The notes: generated by a model not told the origin, from the letters alone. A stretch of DNA of 64,000 nucleotides from FEN-1139 sp038207155 (GCA_038207155.1 JBBRAB010000026.1:1-64000); one strand, 5' to 3'. Shown: positions 7,647-17,344, numbered from the stretch's first letter. Numbers and translations are program-made.

Positions 7647-8849
7647 ATGCCCCGCACGCCTAAGCCTCAGTTTCTGCTCTTTCTGAGCCTGTTCAACAGC
7701 ATCCTTGGGTTGTCGATCCTGTTTCCGATCCTGGCGCCGCTCGGGCGTCAGCTCGGGCTCTCGGTGGTGCAGGTGGGCTGGCTCTCGACGGCCTACTCGT
7801 CGATGCAGTTCGTCGGCAGCCCCTACTGGGGTCGCAAGAGTGAGCAGCTCGGAAGGCGTCCGATCCTGCTCATTGGGCTGTTCGGTTTCGCCATTTCGTT
7901 CGCGAGCTTTGGCGCCGTGGCCACGCTCGGTGCGCGTGGGGTGCTCTCGCACTTGCCGCTGTTTGCAGCCCTGCTCACCACGCGCGTGGTGGGCGGATTT
8001 CTCTCAGCCGCGACGATGCCCACGGCCCAGGCCTACATGGCCGACATCACTGAGCGCGATCAGCGTGCTTCGGGCATGGCCTTCATCGGTGCAGCCTTTG
8101 GTTTGGGCGTCGTGTTTGGTCCGGGGATCGGAGCCCTACTAGCTCCGTTGGGACTGCTGGTGCCGGTCTGGGTTTCCTCGGGCATCGCGCTGCTCAACGG
8201 CATCTTCGTGTGGCGGAGCCTGCCCGAGCCCAAGCGCCATCAACACGACGCCTCGATTCCGCCCAATGGGGCACTTCTTCCGCGCGTTTGGTCGGTGCTG
8301 CTGGTGGGCTTCACGGTCACGCTGGCCGCCGTCGCCATGGAGCAGACGGTGGCCTTCCTCTTTCAGGATGTGCTGTCACTCTCAGCGACGGACACGGCGC
8401 GCCACGTCGGGCTCGGCCTGGTTGGCTATGGGATCTGCGCGGTGTTCGCGCAGGGTTGGCTGGTGCGTCGCTTTGGTTGGACGCCGACCACGCTGCTCAA
8501 GCTCGGGATCCCGGTCACGCTTGTGGGTTTCGTGATCCTCACGCAGGCCTCTACCTTCCCCTGGCTCACGCTCGCTCTGGCCTTACAAGGCCTCGGGCAA
8601 GGCCTGATCGGACCAGGGATCTCGGCGGCACTCTCCCTTGCCGTCGGTGACCGCGAGCAGGGCAAAGTGGCGGGACTCAACAGCGCTTCGCAGGCGCTCG
8701 GTCGCACCCTTGGACCGCTGATTGGCGCAACGCTGTATCACTTGCACCATCGCGCCCCGTACAAGCTGAGCCTCTTGCTCCTGTCGTTGGTGTTGGTCGT
8801 CGTGATGACGGGGCGCGGCCTGCGTCAGCGTCAGCCCGCCATTTCCTGA
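7647..8849 (+). CDS. MFS transporter (DHA1-like exporter)
   Basis: A 400-residue integral membrane protein with about 12 hydrophobic segments. The MFS signature between helices 2 and 3 is present (GRKSEQLGRRPILLIG), as is a helix-5 motif rich in Gly and Pro (GAAFGLGVVFGPGIG), typical of drug/proton antiporters of the TetA/Bcr type. The ATG at 7647 is chosen because the upstream extension is not hydrophobic. It lies 65 bases after the WYL regulator and its stop overlaps the next start (TGATG), so the two downstream genes are probably translated together. The substrate cannot be told from sequence. Confidence 0.85.
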   Translation: MPRTPKPQFLLFLSLFNSILGLSILFPILAPLGRQLGLSVVQVGWLSTAYSSMQFVGSPYWGRKSEQLGRRPILLIGLFGFAISFASFGAVATLGARGVLSHLPLFAALLTTRVVGGFLSAATMPTAQAYMADITERDQRASGMAFIGAAFGLGVVFGPGIGALLAPLGLLVPVWVSSGIALLNGIFVWRSLPEPKRHQHDASIPPNGALLPRVWSVLLVGFTVTLAAVAMEQTVAFLFQDVLSLSATDTARHVGLGLVGYGICAVFAQGWLVRRFGWTPTTLLKLGIPVTLVGFVILTQASTFPWLTLALALQGLGQGLIGPGISAALSLAVGDREQGKVAGLNSASQALGRTLGPLIGATLYHLHHRAPYKLSLLLLSLVLVVVMTGRGLRQRQPAIS

Positions 8850-9937
8850 TGGCGCGCGAGTTTCCGTACCTGCCCGCCACGGTGTTTGCGCCCATGCAGG
8901 GCGTGGGAGCCTGGTATTCCCGCGACATATTCGCCAGCTACGGTGGGATTGGCCTGATGGCGGCGCCGTTTGTGCGAGTGACCGATCAAGCGCCCAACCG
9001 CGCTTGGCTCGAGCAGCAGCTGCACCGCAGCGCCAACCTGCCGCTGTCGAGCCAGTTGCTCGGTCGCAATGCCGGGCGGCTCGCTGAGACCGCCGCCATC
9101 CTGAGTGCGGCGGGCGCGGACGTGATCGATTTCAACCTCGGTTGCCCCTCGAATCAAGTGGTGCGAAAGGGCGCGGGCTCAGCACTGCTGCGTGAGCTGG
9201 CTCAGGTCCGCTCGATCGTGGCCGGGCTCAGAGCGGCGGTTCCAGGACGCCTTAGCGTGAAGATCCGCGCGGGCGATCAGACCCTTGACAGCGCGGTCGA
9301 AACCGCGCGCCTGCTCGCCGAGGAGGGCGTCGATTGGCTCACGCTTCACCCGCGTTCACGCGCTCAGGGTTACGGTGGACTCGCCGACTGGTCACTGGTG
9401 GCCGAGGTGCGGCGCGAGGTCCCGATCGCCGTCGTCGGCAATGGTGATCTCTGGTACGCCGCCGACGCGCTCGAGCTCAAACGTCGCAGCGGTTGCGCAG
9501 CCGTCATGCTGGGGCGACCCGCGCTGAGAAACCCGTGGATTTTCCGGCAAATCGCGGAACTCTCGGCCGGACGCGAGGTCTACGTCCCCACGGGAAGCGA
9601 TTTGATTTTGCACCTGAAGAGCCTCGCAGAGCGATTCGAGGTCGAGCTCGCCAAGGCGCGCTTCGGACCGCTTGGCGCGTTGAAGGAGCAGCTCTGCTAC
9701 GTCTTGCGGGGCCTTCCCTTGGAGCTGCGCGAGCGGCTGGGACCGGCGGCACTCAAGGCCACCAGTCCCGACGAGCTCTGGGCAATCCTCGCGCCGCTCA
9801 GCGATGCACCAACGCTCGATCTGGGCCCCAGCGGCCCACTTCGCCACGAAGGCTCGCCGCTCGAGGCGTTCGACGTTCCCCGCGAGGCGCTGGACGCGCC
9901 CCGCGAGACCGTTAGCGCAGGCTGCGACTACTTCTGA
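8849..9937 (+). CDS. tRNA-dihydrouridine synthase
   Basis: A 362-residue flavoenzyme of the Dus family, which reduces uridine to dihydrouridine in tRNA with FMN and NADPH. The catalytic-Cys motif NLGCPSNQVVRKGAGSALL is intact, together with FMN-binding TIM-barrel segments (VKIRAGDQ, LHPRSRAQGY, VVGNGDLW, MLGRPALRNPW). The N-terminal MAAPFVRVTD resembles the DusC branch more than DusA or DusB, but I cannot assign the subfamily firmly. The last 60 residues are a variable tail. The start overlaps the MFS stop codon by one base, and the 3' end overlaps the convergent lipoprotein gene by 10 bases. Confidence 0.9.
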   Translation: MAREFPYLPATVFAPMQGVGAWYSRDIFASYGGIGLMAAPFVRVTDQAPNRAWLEQQLHRSANLPLSSQLLGRNAGRLAETAAILSAAGADVIDFNLGCPSNQVVRKGAGSALLRELAQVRSIVAGLRAAVPGRLSVKIRAGDQTLDSAVETARLLAEEGVDWLTLHPRSRAQGYGGLADWSLVAEVRREVPIAVVGNGDLWYAADALELKRRSGCAAVMLGRPALRNPWIFRQIAELSAGREVYVPTGSDLILHLKSLAERFEVELAKARFGPLGALKEQLCYVLRGLPLELRERLGPAALKATSPDELWAILAPLSDAPTLDLGPSGPLRHEGSPLEAFDVPREALDAPRETVSAGCDYF

Positions 9938-10759
9938 GCGGTGGACGGCTGCATCACATAGCAGGTGAACCAGGCCATCGCGGTGGTGCTGCAGGTGGTC
10001 CCGGCACTGGACTTGTTATCGCTGCCGCAGGTGTAAGTTTCTTTGGCCTCGCAGCTCACGAGTGCCGCATATTCGGAGTGACAAGCGGGCAGAATGTCAC
10101 CCGCCGAGCAGTTACGAATGCAGTCCGCCAGGGCGCTATCCGCCGAGCAATGGGCCGCCTGATGACGCTCGCAAGAGGCCGTGCAGTCCGCGTTCACCTG
10201 GGGGTCGCTGCTGGAGGGCAGAATGCAATTAAACAAGGCGTCACCGAGCACTTTGCAAGCTAGGTACTCAGTCTTCCCGTCGGTAGTGCAGCTGGGTGTG
10301 GCCGTCTTGACGCAAGCGAGAGCCGCGTTCGACTGAGTCTCGCATGCCGGAAAGCTCGCGAAGGTCGTGCACCCGTTCGCGCAGTCCCCAGGCTTATCAT
10401 TCGGACAGCTTTTGGCCCCGGGAGCCTCGCATTGCGTCATGCAATCGGCATAGATCACGGGATTGGGCTTGTCGGACATTCCTGGAATTTTGATACCTCC
10501 GGTGCCCCCCGCTCCGCCCGTGGTCGTCACGCCACCGGTGTTCGTGCCACCCGTGTTCGTACCGCCCGTGGTCATTACGCCACCGGTGTTCGTGCCGTCG
10601 GTAGTGCCACCCGTGTTCGCGCCGCCGGTAGTTGCCTCGGGACCGGCTCCGCCCGTGCCCGCACCGCCCGCACCGCCCGTGCCGTTACCCGGTATCGCCG
10701 TCGCAAGCCACCAGACAACACAACGCCCCAACCAAAGAAATCGCTATAAATGACTTCAT
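9928..10759 (-). CDS. Cys-rich lipoprotein with Thr/Gly-rich linker, interrupted by a frameshift
   Basis: The ATG at 10759 follows a strong GGAGGAG site and opens a lipoprotein signal peptide (MKSFIAISLVGALCCLVAC, Cys19). That frame stops at 10685 just after GDTG. The neighbouring frame continues without a break as NGTGGAGGAGTGG, a TGG-rich linker of 60 residues, and a 170-residue domain with about 18 cysteines (CMTQCE, CPNDKPGDCANGC, CTASCERHQAAHC, CIRNCS). Removing one base in the C triplet at 10688-10690 joins the two halves exactly. So this is one gene carrying a one-base frameshift, by mutation, phase variation or assembly error. Function unknown; the Cys pattern suggests disulfide-bonded repeats. 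Confidence 0.65.
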
Positions 10760-10847
10760 AAAGCTCCTCCAACGGCGATTGTACTCCGTCTGGCGGCGAG
10801 GTCTTCCCTCGGACGGAAAGATTTCCGAGACCCTCGGAGGGTCCCCG

Positions 10848-12245
10848 CTAGCGACAGAGAGCGCGCGGGGCGGGAGAGCTGGGGTCCTCTTCGGTCGCAA
10901 AGATTTGGACGCGGCATTGGAGCTGCCCGAGGGCAGCGACGCGCTGCTGCACGCGAATGCGGCAATCACTGGGATCCCTCGGTGCGATCCACTCCACTTG
11001 GGCGCAGCTGGCGCCCTCGCCGTCGACCACCAGCGTCGCAAACCGGCTGCGAAGACGTCCGGGTCCGCAGGAACCCGAGCCGTACTCAGCCGCGGTCGTC
11101 TTGCCGAACAGGCTTCGCCCCAAGACCGCAACCTGATCGAGCACCGTGACCTCACGCCTCGCACGCTGTCCCGAGCTGCAGACTACGCCCTCCCCACAGG
11201 CCTCCCCGCAACACGGGGCACCGGGGTGCCCGCAGTCGACGCGACAGGTGCCACGCACGCAGACCGAGCCGCCAACACAATGGCCCTCGCGACAAGGCGC
11301 ATCGGGGAACCCGGGCGCGCGACAGACCTCACTTACGCAGCTGAGACCCGCATCGCAGGACTGCCCCGCCGCGCAGCAACTCTGATCCTGCGCGCCGCAC
11401 CGATCACAGGCGCTTCCCTCATGGAGCTCAGGTGCCGTGCGCTTGGTGACCACGCCGAGCACGAGCCGCTCGGGGGACTCCAGCGTGAGTTCGCGACTGC
11501 TCGACTGACGCTGTTCAATCGCAAATCCCGCCGTATTTTCGAGCAACTCAAGGCGCGCCCGCTCGGACGTGCCCTGCGAGAGCGTGAGCGAGACGCGTAC
11601 TCGCCCGCGCAGAACTTTGTAGGCCACAAGCGTCTCCTCACGACACAGCGTCGCGAGGCATTGTGAGGAGTGAGCCTGCCTCTCGAGCAATGGCGTGAGT
11701 CCGGTGAGCGTCTCCCAGGCGGCGTCGGTCACGGCGAGGCGAACTGCGATCCGCTGGCGACTCGCGAGCCCTGCGCGCACGTCGGGTAGCCACGGAGCGA
11801 TCGCACCGAGACCAAGCACCCCCTGCGAATCACTCTGGAGATTCGTCTCGTAACTCAGGCCATCGAGCGCCGCTGGCTCGACCTGCACCCACTCGGTTAG
11901 TCGTCGCGCGTCGTCGACGCAGGCCTCGAGTCGTCGATCGAGCGTCAGCGCCGAGCCGAACTGCCCGAGCGAGACAATGCCCGGTACCTCCTCGCAGTCG
12001 AGGCGCCCGCCGAGCCCAAAGCGGGCCGACAAGCGATCGAACTTCGGCTGAAGGACGGTGCAGAGCGGTGCCGGTGGCAGCTCCGGCATTGGGATGACCG
12101 AAGCTGCCGGAGTAGGAGCGTCCTTGGGGAGACTCGCGCCCGCACAGGCCGTCACCACGACGCCAAAACAAACCCAGCCAAGCGCTGACAAACCGCGGCG
12201 CCCGCGCCTCGCACTCGCAGAGCGACCAGTCGCGGGCTGCCTCAT
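10848..12245 (-). CDS. Lipoprotein with Cys-rich modules, unknown function
   Basis: A 465-residue protein. A long basic N terminus precedes a hydrophobic stretch ending VVVTAC (Cys34), read as a lipoprotein signal. Residues 60-280 form an all-new soluble domain with few cysteines. Residues about 285-370 are packed with Cys pairs (CDRCGAQDQSCCAAGQSC, CREGHC, CVRGTC, CGHPGAPCCGEACGEG), the pattern of myxobacterial surface Cys-rich modules. The last 90 residues hold three more. It starts 9 bases after metG ends, on the same strand, so it may ride on metG transcription. No enzyme motif was recognised. Confidence 0.75.
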   Translation of the reverse strand: MRQPATGRSASARRGRRGLSALGWVCFGVVVTACAGASLPKDAPTPAASVIPMPELPPAPLCTVLQPKFDRLSARFGLGGRLDCEEVPGIVSLGQFGSALTLDRRLEACVDDARRLTEWVQVEPAALDGLSYETNLQSDSQGVLGLGAIAPWLPDVRAGLASRQRIAVRLAVTDAAWETLTGLTPLLERQAHSSQCLATLCREETLVAYKVLRGRVRVSLTLSQGTSERARLELLENTAGFAIEQRQSSSRELTLESPERLVLGVVTKRTAPELHEGSACDRCGAQDQSCCAAGQSCDAGLSCVSEVCRAPGFPDAPCREGHCVGGSVCVRGTCRVDCGHPGAPCCGEACGEGVVCSSGQRARREVTVLDQVAVLGRSLFGKTTAAEYGSGSCGPGRLRSRFATLVVDGEGASCAQVEWIAPRDPSDCRIRVQQRVAALGQLQCRVQIFATEEDPSSPAPRALCR

Positions 12246-12254
12246 GACTGAGCC

Positions 12255-14315
12255 TCAGTGGAGTCGCATGCCTGGGGTTGCTCCCGCATCAGGCGACAAT
12301 AGGAACACACCCGGCGCGTCGCCGCCACTGGCGGCAACGACCATGCCTTCACTCAAGCCGAACTTCATCTGACGCGGCGCTAGGTTCGCGACAAACACCA
12401 CGAGCCGACCAACCAGGGTCTCGGGGGCATAGGCCGCCTTGATGCCCGCGAACACCTGGCGCCGCTCCTCGCCACCGAGCGAGAGCGTCAACTTGAGCAG
12501 CTTTTTGGCTTCGGGAATGGCCTCAGCGTTGACGACGCGCGCCACCCTCAGATCGATCTTGCCGAAATCCTCGATCGAGCAGACCGCGGCAAGGGGCTCC
12601 GCCGTCAGCGCAGAAGCATTGTCGTCCGGCGCACTCGCAACCACCGCTTGCACCACTTGCGCCGGTGCCTCGGCAGCCTGCTCGGCCCGACTGGCCTCAA
12701 CCATCAATTCAACTTTCTTCGGCTCCACGCGCGCGAGCATGTGCGTGAACTCGCCCACCGGCAAGCCCAGCAGCGGTGACTGGGACTGCTGCCAAGACGT
12801 GATCGGCCCCCCCACCAGCTCAGCGCATTGCTCGGCGAGCCGGGGCAAAACCGGGCTCAGGTACACCATGAGCTGGCGGAACAGATTGAGCACCACCGAG
12901 CTGATGTCACGCAGCTCCTCGGCGCGCTCGGGAGCCTTCTTGAGCTTCCAGGGCTCCTTGCGAGCGACGTACTCATTGGCGCGATCCGCAAGCGCCATGA
13001 TGAGCCGCATCGCGCGCGCCAAATCCGCTGCCTCGTAGGCATCGGCGATCTCGGCGCCACGCTCAGCACCGGCTGCAAACAGGCCATCATCCTCGGGATA
13101 AACCGCGCTTAGGGTCGAGCCCGACAGAAAGCGGGCCGTGCGGCTCGCGAGGTTGACGACCTTGCCGACCAGATCCGAGTTCACCTTGTCTTCGAACTCG
13201 GTGAGATTGAGATCGAGATCGTCCGGACGCACCCCGAGCTTGCTGGCGTAGTAGTAGCGCAGGTAGCTCGGATCGAGCTGCTCAAGGTAGGTGCGCGCCA
13301 GCACGAAGGTCCCCTTCGATTTACTCATCTTCTCGCCGTTTACGGTGAGAAATCCATGAATATGCACCTTGTTCGGGAGCGAGAATCCCGCAGCCTCGAG
13401 CATCGCCGGCCAGAACAAGGTGTGAAAATAGGTGATGTCTTTGCCGATGAAGTGGTGAAGCTCGCAATCCGGCGAGGCCCAGTAGCGTCGGTAGTCGTCA
13501 CCGCGCGCTGCACACCACTCCTTGGTGGCACCGATGTAGCCGATCGGTGCGTCGAACCAGACGTACCAATAGTGCCCCGGCGCATCGGGGATCTCAAAAC
13601 CGAAGTAGGGCGCCGGTCGCGAGATATCCCAGTCGCGCAGTGGTTCGCACAGGAAATGCCCCTTGAGGTAGTTGGCGATGCCGGACTCCAGGTGTTCGCC
13701 TGATTGAGTCCAGCGCTCGAGCAACTCCCGACGCCGCTCGATCGCGACAAATAGGTGTTCCGCCGAGCGCAGCACGGGCACTGCCCCGCTGAGAGTGCTG
13801 CGTGGATCCTTCAAGTCGGTCGGCGCGTAGGTGGCTCCGCACTTGTCGCAAGAGTCCCCGTACTGATCGGCCATGCCACATTTCGGGCAGCTGCCCTTCA
13901 CGAAGCGATCGGCCAGGAATGTTTCCGCGACGGGATCAAACAGCTGCTCGATCGTACGGGCCTCGACCAGGCCGCCTGCGCGCAGACCGGACCAGACCTC
14001 GCGACAGACATCGTAGTTGTGCGGTGAGTGCGTGCTCCCGTAGTGGTCAAACGCGATCCCGAAGTCCGAGAAATCCTTCTGGTGAGCGACGCTCATGCGC
14101 CCGATGATGTCGAGCTCGCTGACGCCCTCTTGGCGCGCGCGGATCATGATCGCGGTGCCGTGCGTGTCATCGGCACAGACGTAGGTCACTTCATGGCCGC
14201 GCAGGCGCTGGAAACGGACCCACATGTCCGTTTGGAGGTACTCGACGAGGTGGCCGAGGTGGATGTGGCCGTTGGCGTAAGGCAATGCGCTCGTAACGAG
14301 AAGCCGTCGGGACAT
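12255..14315 (-). CDS. metG: Methionine--tRNA ligase
   Basis: A 686-residue class I aminoacyl-tRNA synthetase that charges tRNA-Met. The start ATG at 14315 gives MSRRLLVTSALPYANG, the usual N terminus; the frame opens further upstream but without family features. The HIGH-type motif reads HLGH, and the KMSKS motif is exact (GEKMSKSKGTF). The CP-insertion zinc cluster CPKCGMADQYGDSCDKCG is present. The C-terminal 120 residues form an OB-fold tRNA-binding domain (DLRVARVVNAEAIPEAKKLL, FGLSEGMVVAA) that promotes dimerisation, as in E. coli MetG. The length fits the long bacterial form. Confidence 0.95.
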   Translation of the reverse strand: MSRRLLVTSALPYANGHIHLGHLVEYLQTDMWVRFQRLRGHEVTYVCADDTHGTAIMIRARQEGVSELDIIGRMSVAHQKDFSDFGIAFDHYGSTHSPHNYDVCREVWSGLRAGGLVEARTIEQLFDPVAETFLADRFVKGSCPKCGMADQYGDSCDKCGATYAPTDLKDPRSTLSGAVPVLRSAEHLFVAIERRRELLERWTQSGEHLESGIANYLKGHFLCEPLRDWDISRPAPYFGFEIPDAPGHYWYVWFDAPIGYIGATKEWCAARGDDYRRYWASPDCELHHFIGKDITYFHTLFWPAMLEAAGFSLPNKVHIHGFLTVNGEKMSKSKGTFVLARTYLEQLDPSYLRYYYASKLGVRPDDLDLNLTEFEDKVNSDLVGKVVNLASRTARFLSGSTLSAVYPEDDGLFAAGAERGAEIADAYEAADLARAMRLIMALADRANEYVARKEPWKLKKAPERAEELRDISSVVLNLFRQLMVYLSPVLPRLAEQCAELVGGPITSWQQSQSPLLGLPVGEFTHMLARVEPKKVELMVEASRAEQAAEAPAQVVQAVVASAPDDNASALTAEPLAAVCSIEDFGKIDLRVARVVNAEAIPEAKKLLKLTLSLGGEERRQVFAGIKAAYAPETLVGRLVVFVANLAPRQMKFGLSEGMVVAASGGDAPGVFLLSPDAGATPGMRLH

Positions 14316-14501
14316 GGGGGCCGAAGTTAGCGCAACGCCCGCGACTCGTCCCATTGGCTGCGCCCCCCGCCAAAAACACGCCTATTTTTGCCTTAGTAGC
14401 GGGCACGGCGGGCCGGCCCAGCTACAAAACCGCGCCGCTTTGAGGGCAAGCGGACCAGGGCCTTCCCAGTCCATGGCAGCTCGACCACAATACCGCGCAG
14501 C

Positions 14502-15341
14502 ATGTCACTCCTCGAAGGTCGCGTCGCTGTCGTCACCGGTGCAGCCAACGGACTCGGACGCGAAGTCGCGCTCACCTTGGCCCGCGCAGGCGCATCCGTC
14601 GTGGTCGTTGATCTGGGCACCGATCTGAACGGTGAAGGGCGCTCGACCGCGGCCGCCGATCAGGTGACGCACGAGATCCTGAGTGAGAATGGACAAGCCG
14701 TGCCCTGCTGCGTCGATATTTCCAGTCGCGCGGGGGCCGAGGCGGCGATTCGTCAAGCGCTCGATGCGTTTGGACAGCTGGACATTCTCGTCAACGCTGC
14801 AGGGTATTCGCATGACAAGGCTCTGCTCAATCTTGACCAACGTGATTTCACGCGCGTGATCGAGGTGCATCTAACGGGAACCTTTCTCTGTCTGCAGGCC
14901 GCCGCCGTGGTCATGCGTGCTGGCGGTTCCGGCTCGATCATCAACACGACGAGCCAAACCAGCCTGGCAGGTCACCCGGGCCAAAGCGCGTATGCCGCAG
15001 CTGCTGCCGGGATCCATAGCCTGACTCGAAGCGCAGCCGCCGAACTTCAGCGCTACGGGATCCGCGTCAACGCCGTGGCTCCGCTCGCCAAGACGCGCCA
15101 GACCGAGCAGCATCCGCTGTTTCAAAAAGCGCGCGGACTTGGCCCCGAGCATGTGGCCCCCGCGTACCTGTATCTCGCGAGCAATCTTGCCGCTGACACG
15201 ACGGGTCGCATCATCGCGATCGCCGGGGATCGAATGAGCACGCTCGAGCTCGTGGAGTCGGCGCCGACGCAGCTCGACGGCGAGGGGATCTGGACCCCAT
15301 CGGAGGTCGGCTCGCGACTCACGGCCATGCTGCGTCAGTGA
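14502..15341 (+). CDS. SDR-family protein lacking the catalytic Lys
   Basis: A 279-residue protein with a Rossmann fold of the short-chain dehydrogenase/reductase family. The nucleotide-binding TGAANGLG motif, an acidic residue after beta-2 (VVVDLG, suggesting NAD preference) and NAAG are all present. Ser151 and Tyr164 sit 13 residues apart as in active SDRs. However, the YxxxK motif reads YAAAA: residue 168 is Ala (GCT), where Lys is nearly invariant. The surrounding sequence resembles the 3-oxoacyl/3-hydroxyacyl-CoA reductases of the MFE-2 or FabG type. Without Lys168 ordinary SDR catalysis is doubtful, so a binding or regulatory role is possible. It is a single gene, divergent from metG. 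Confidence 0.85.
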   Translation: MSLLEGRVAVVTGAANGLGREVALTLARAGASVVVVDLGTDLNGEGRSTAAADQVTHEILSENGQAVPCCVDISSRAGAEAAIRQALDAFGQLDILVNAAGYSHDKALLNLDQRDFTRVIEVHLTGTFLCLQAAAVVMRAGGSGSIINTTSQTSLAGHPGQSAYAAAAAGIHSLTRSAAAELQRYGIRVNAVAPLAKTRQTEQHPLFQKARGLGPEHVAPAYLYLASNLAADTTGRIIAIAGDRMSTLELVESAPTQLDGEGIWTPSEVGSRLTAMLRQ

Positions 15342-15558
15342 TGCCTCAGTCATGTTGGCGCGGCGTGGCGACTTCGGGCCTACAAGCGTCGCCCGCCCAA
15401 ACCTGGCACGACCGTCCGCGAGCCCGTTTGAGCCAAAACCACGAGGAATCCTGAGTCGACGCGGCGGAAACTGATGCGAACAGGGCCTGTCAATTGCGAC
15501 CCCGGGGTCTGAGGGTAAGCTTGGCAGCCCTCGAGGGCCGCTCCTGCCCCGGCACTCC

Positions 15559-17244
15559 ATGCGCTCCCGCAAGTACAGCCTCCCACTCATCCTCTGGATT
15601 GTGACCGCAATCCTGTTCCACCTCGTGTGGGGTGGAGGAGCGCAGCAGGTGGCTCATGTCATTGAGGAGCGACGTGAGCTCCGGCGGTTTGCGGCCTCAG
15701 TCCAGCATGAGGTGCAGGTTGAGCTCAAGCCGATGCAGATCTCCCTGCTTCCGTCACCCGCAGCGCGTCTGGCCAAGCCGAAACTCGAGGAGCCACCCGA
15801 GCCGCCCGAGCCACTCAGCAAGCCCAAGCCCAAGCCCAAGCCGAAGCTCAAGCCGCTCAACAAGCCAAAGTCCGTCGAGCCGGACAAAGTCGCCGAGGCT
15901 CCCAAGCCTCCCGAGCCAGTGAAGAAGATTCACCTGTTCGAAGAACAGAACAAGCCCCCGCCGCCCAAACCGCCGCCAGAGCTGGTGCTGCCGCCACCCA
16001 AGCGCGCGATCGCGGTCAAGCAGCACGTGAAGGATGATCAGCCTGACAATCCCAATGCTGAGTTCATCGGGGATCAGGCCAATCACGTTCAGGAACAGAC
16101 CCAGGCCAAGATCACCTCGAACGACGAGGATCATCCGAACCCGACACCCGGCAGCTCCCAAAGTGCGCCCGAGCCCGAGCCGGGCAACTCGGATGAGTCG
16201 CGCGTTGCAAGCTCGACGGGTACCTCGGACGATGCCGATTCAAAACCGCCACCGCCGGCGCCCGAGGTGACGGCCGCACAGCCCGCCGCGCCACCTTCGT
16301 CGCCAGTCGCGCAGCCGCCCGGCGGCGGACAGAAATCGCAGGCTCCGCCGCCCACCGCCGCGCAGCCGCCCCCACCGGAACAACCGCCACCCGGAGCCCC
16401 ACTACAGATCGCGCCAGGCTCGGAGGGCTCCATGGCTGTGGGCCCCGCCGTCAAGCCCCGCCGACGGCTCCCGCCGCCTGAACCCAGCAAGAATCGCTGG
16501 AACGACTGGCTTGGGCTCGGCGCGGGACCGCGCACCCCGGGAGGGATCAACCTCAACCTATCGCAGCAGGATCTCGTCGCGGTGGTCGGACCGCAGGCGC
16601 TGCAAGAAGACCGTCGAGCGGACGTCATTCGTCGCCGCAGTCGTCACGCGGGCTCGTGGAAAATGGTGGGCCTCGAACGCTGGCGAGCGGCCATCGAGAA
16701 CTACGTTCCCTCGGCCAAACCAGGCAATCAGACGGCGCTCAACACAGCGCGCGTCCCGTTTGCGACGTATCTCAACGGCGTTCACAATCGCCTCCATCCG
16801 ATCTTCGCGGACACCTTCCTCGCGAGTCTCGATCAGCTCCCCCCCAGTCATCCGCTCAACCGTGAGGAGCTGCACACCTTCCTCGAGCTCGTGCTCGACA
16901 AGGATGACGGCCGGATCGTGCGCATGGGCGTGACGCACACGAGCGGCGTCACCGCGTTTGACGTCAACGCGCTCGAGGCGGTCAAACAATCCTCGCCCTT
17001 TGGTAAGGCGCCTGACGCCATCGTGTCGCCCGATGGACGCGTCTACGTGCACTGGGAGTTTCATCGCAATCGCGACTGGGCTTGTTCCACCTATTTCGCG
17101 CGACCGATCCTGCTCAAGACCAGCCCTGCTCCCGGCCCTGTCCCACTTGAGCCACCGCCAGCTCGACCGGATTCGGACGCGCCAGCGGTCGTCCCCACCC
17201 GCCACGAGCCGCGGGGCCAGCGCCCAGCCCCGCGCAGCCTCTAG
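15559..17244 (+). CDS. TonB-like protein with proline-rich periplasmic arm
   Basis: A 561-residue protein with one N-terminal membrane helix (residues about 8-25, LPLILWIVTAILFHLVWGGG). Residues 60-310 form a long Pro/Lys/Glu-rich stretch with KPKPKPKPK and PPPKPPP runs, which would span the periplasm. The C-terminal part (about 430-510) resembles the TonB C domain (ELVLDKDDGRIVRMGVTHTSG, FDVNALEAVKQSSPFGKAP, DGRVYVHWEFHR). It would energise outer-membrane receptors from the inner membrane, perhaps including the TonB-dependent receptor at 47-50 kb. A 50-residue Pro-rich tail after the C domain is unusual. No ExbB or ExbD gene is nearby. Start chosen at the ATG before the basic/hydrophobic N terminus. 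Confidence 0.75.
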   Translation: MRSRKYSLPLILWIVTAILFHLVWGGGAQQVAHVIEERRELRRFAASVQHEVQVELKPMQISLLPSPAARLAKPKLEEPPEPPEPLSKPKPKPKPKLKPLNKPKSVEPDKVAEAPKPPEPVKKIHLFEEQNKPPPPKPPPELVLPPPKRAIAVKQHVKDDQPDNPNAEFIGDQANHVQEQTQAKITSNDEDHPNPTPGSSQSAPEPEPGNSDESRVASSTGTSDDADSKPPPPAPEVTAAQPAAPPSSPVAQPPGGGQKSQAPPPTAAQPPPPEQPPPGAPLQIAPGSEGSMAVGPAVKPRRRLPPPEPSKNRWNDWLGLGAGPRTPGGINLNLSQQDLVAVVGPQALQEDRRADVIRRRSRHAGSWKMVGLERWRAAIENYVPSAKPGNQTALNTARVPFATYLNGVHNRLHPIFADTFLASLDQLPPSHPLNREELHTFLELVLDKDDGRIVRMGVTHTSGVTAFDVNALEAVKQSSPFGKAPDAIVSPDGRVYVHWEFHRNRDWACSTYFARPILLKTSPAPGPVPLEPPPARPDSDAPAVVPTRHEPRGQRPAPRSL

Positions 17245-17344
17245 TCGAGCGCCCGCAGCGGTCACGCCAATGCCCCAGAAGGACTGCCGCTTTGGTCGAT
17301 GAAACCTCCGTCACAGGGCCAGGGAGTGCTATCGTCGCGCCCAC

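Noticed and set aside
10632..11666. 344-residue plus-strand open frame
   Set aside because: It is antisense to Cys-rich lipoprotein coding sequence with consistent cysteine patterning on the minus strand.
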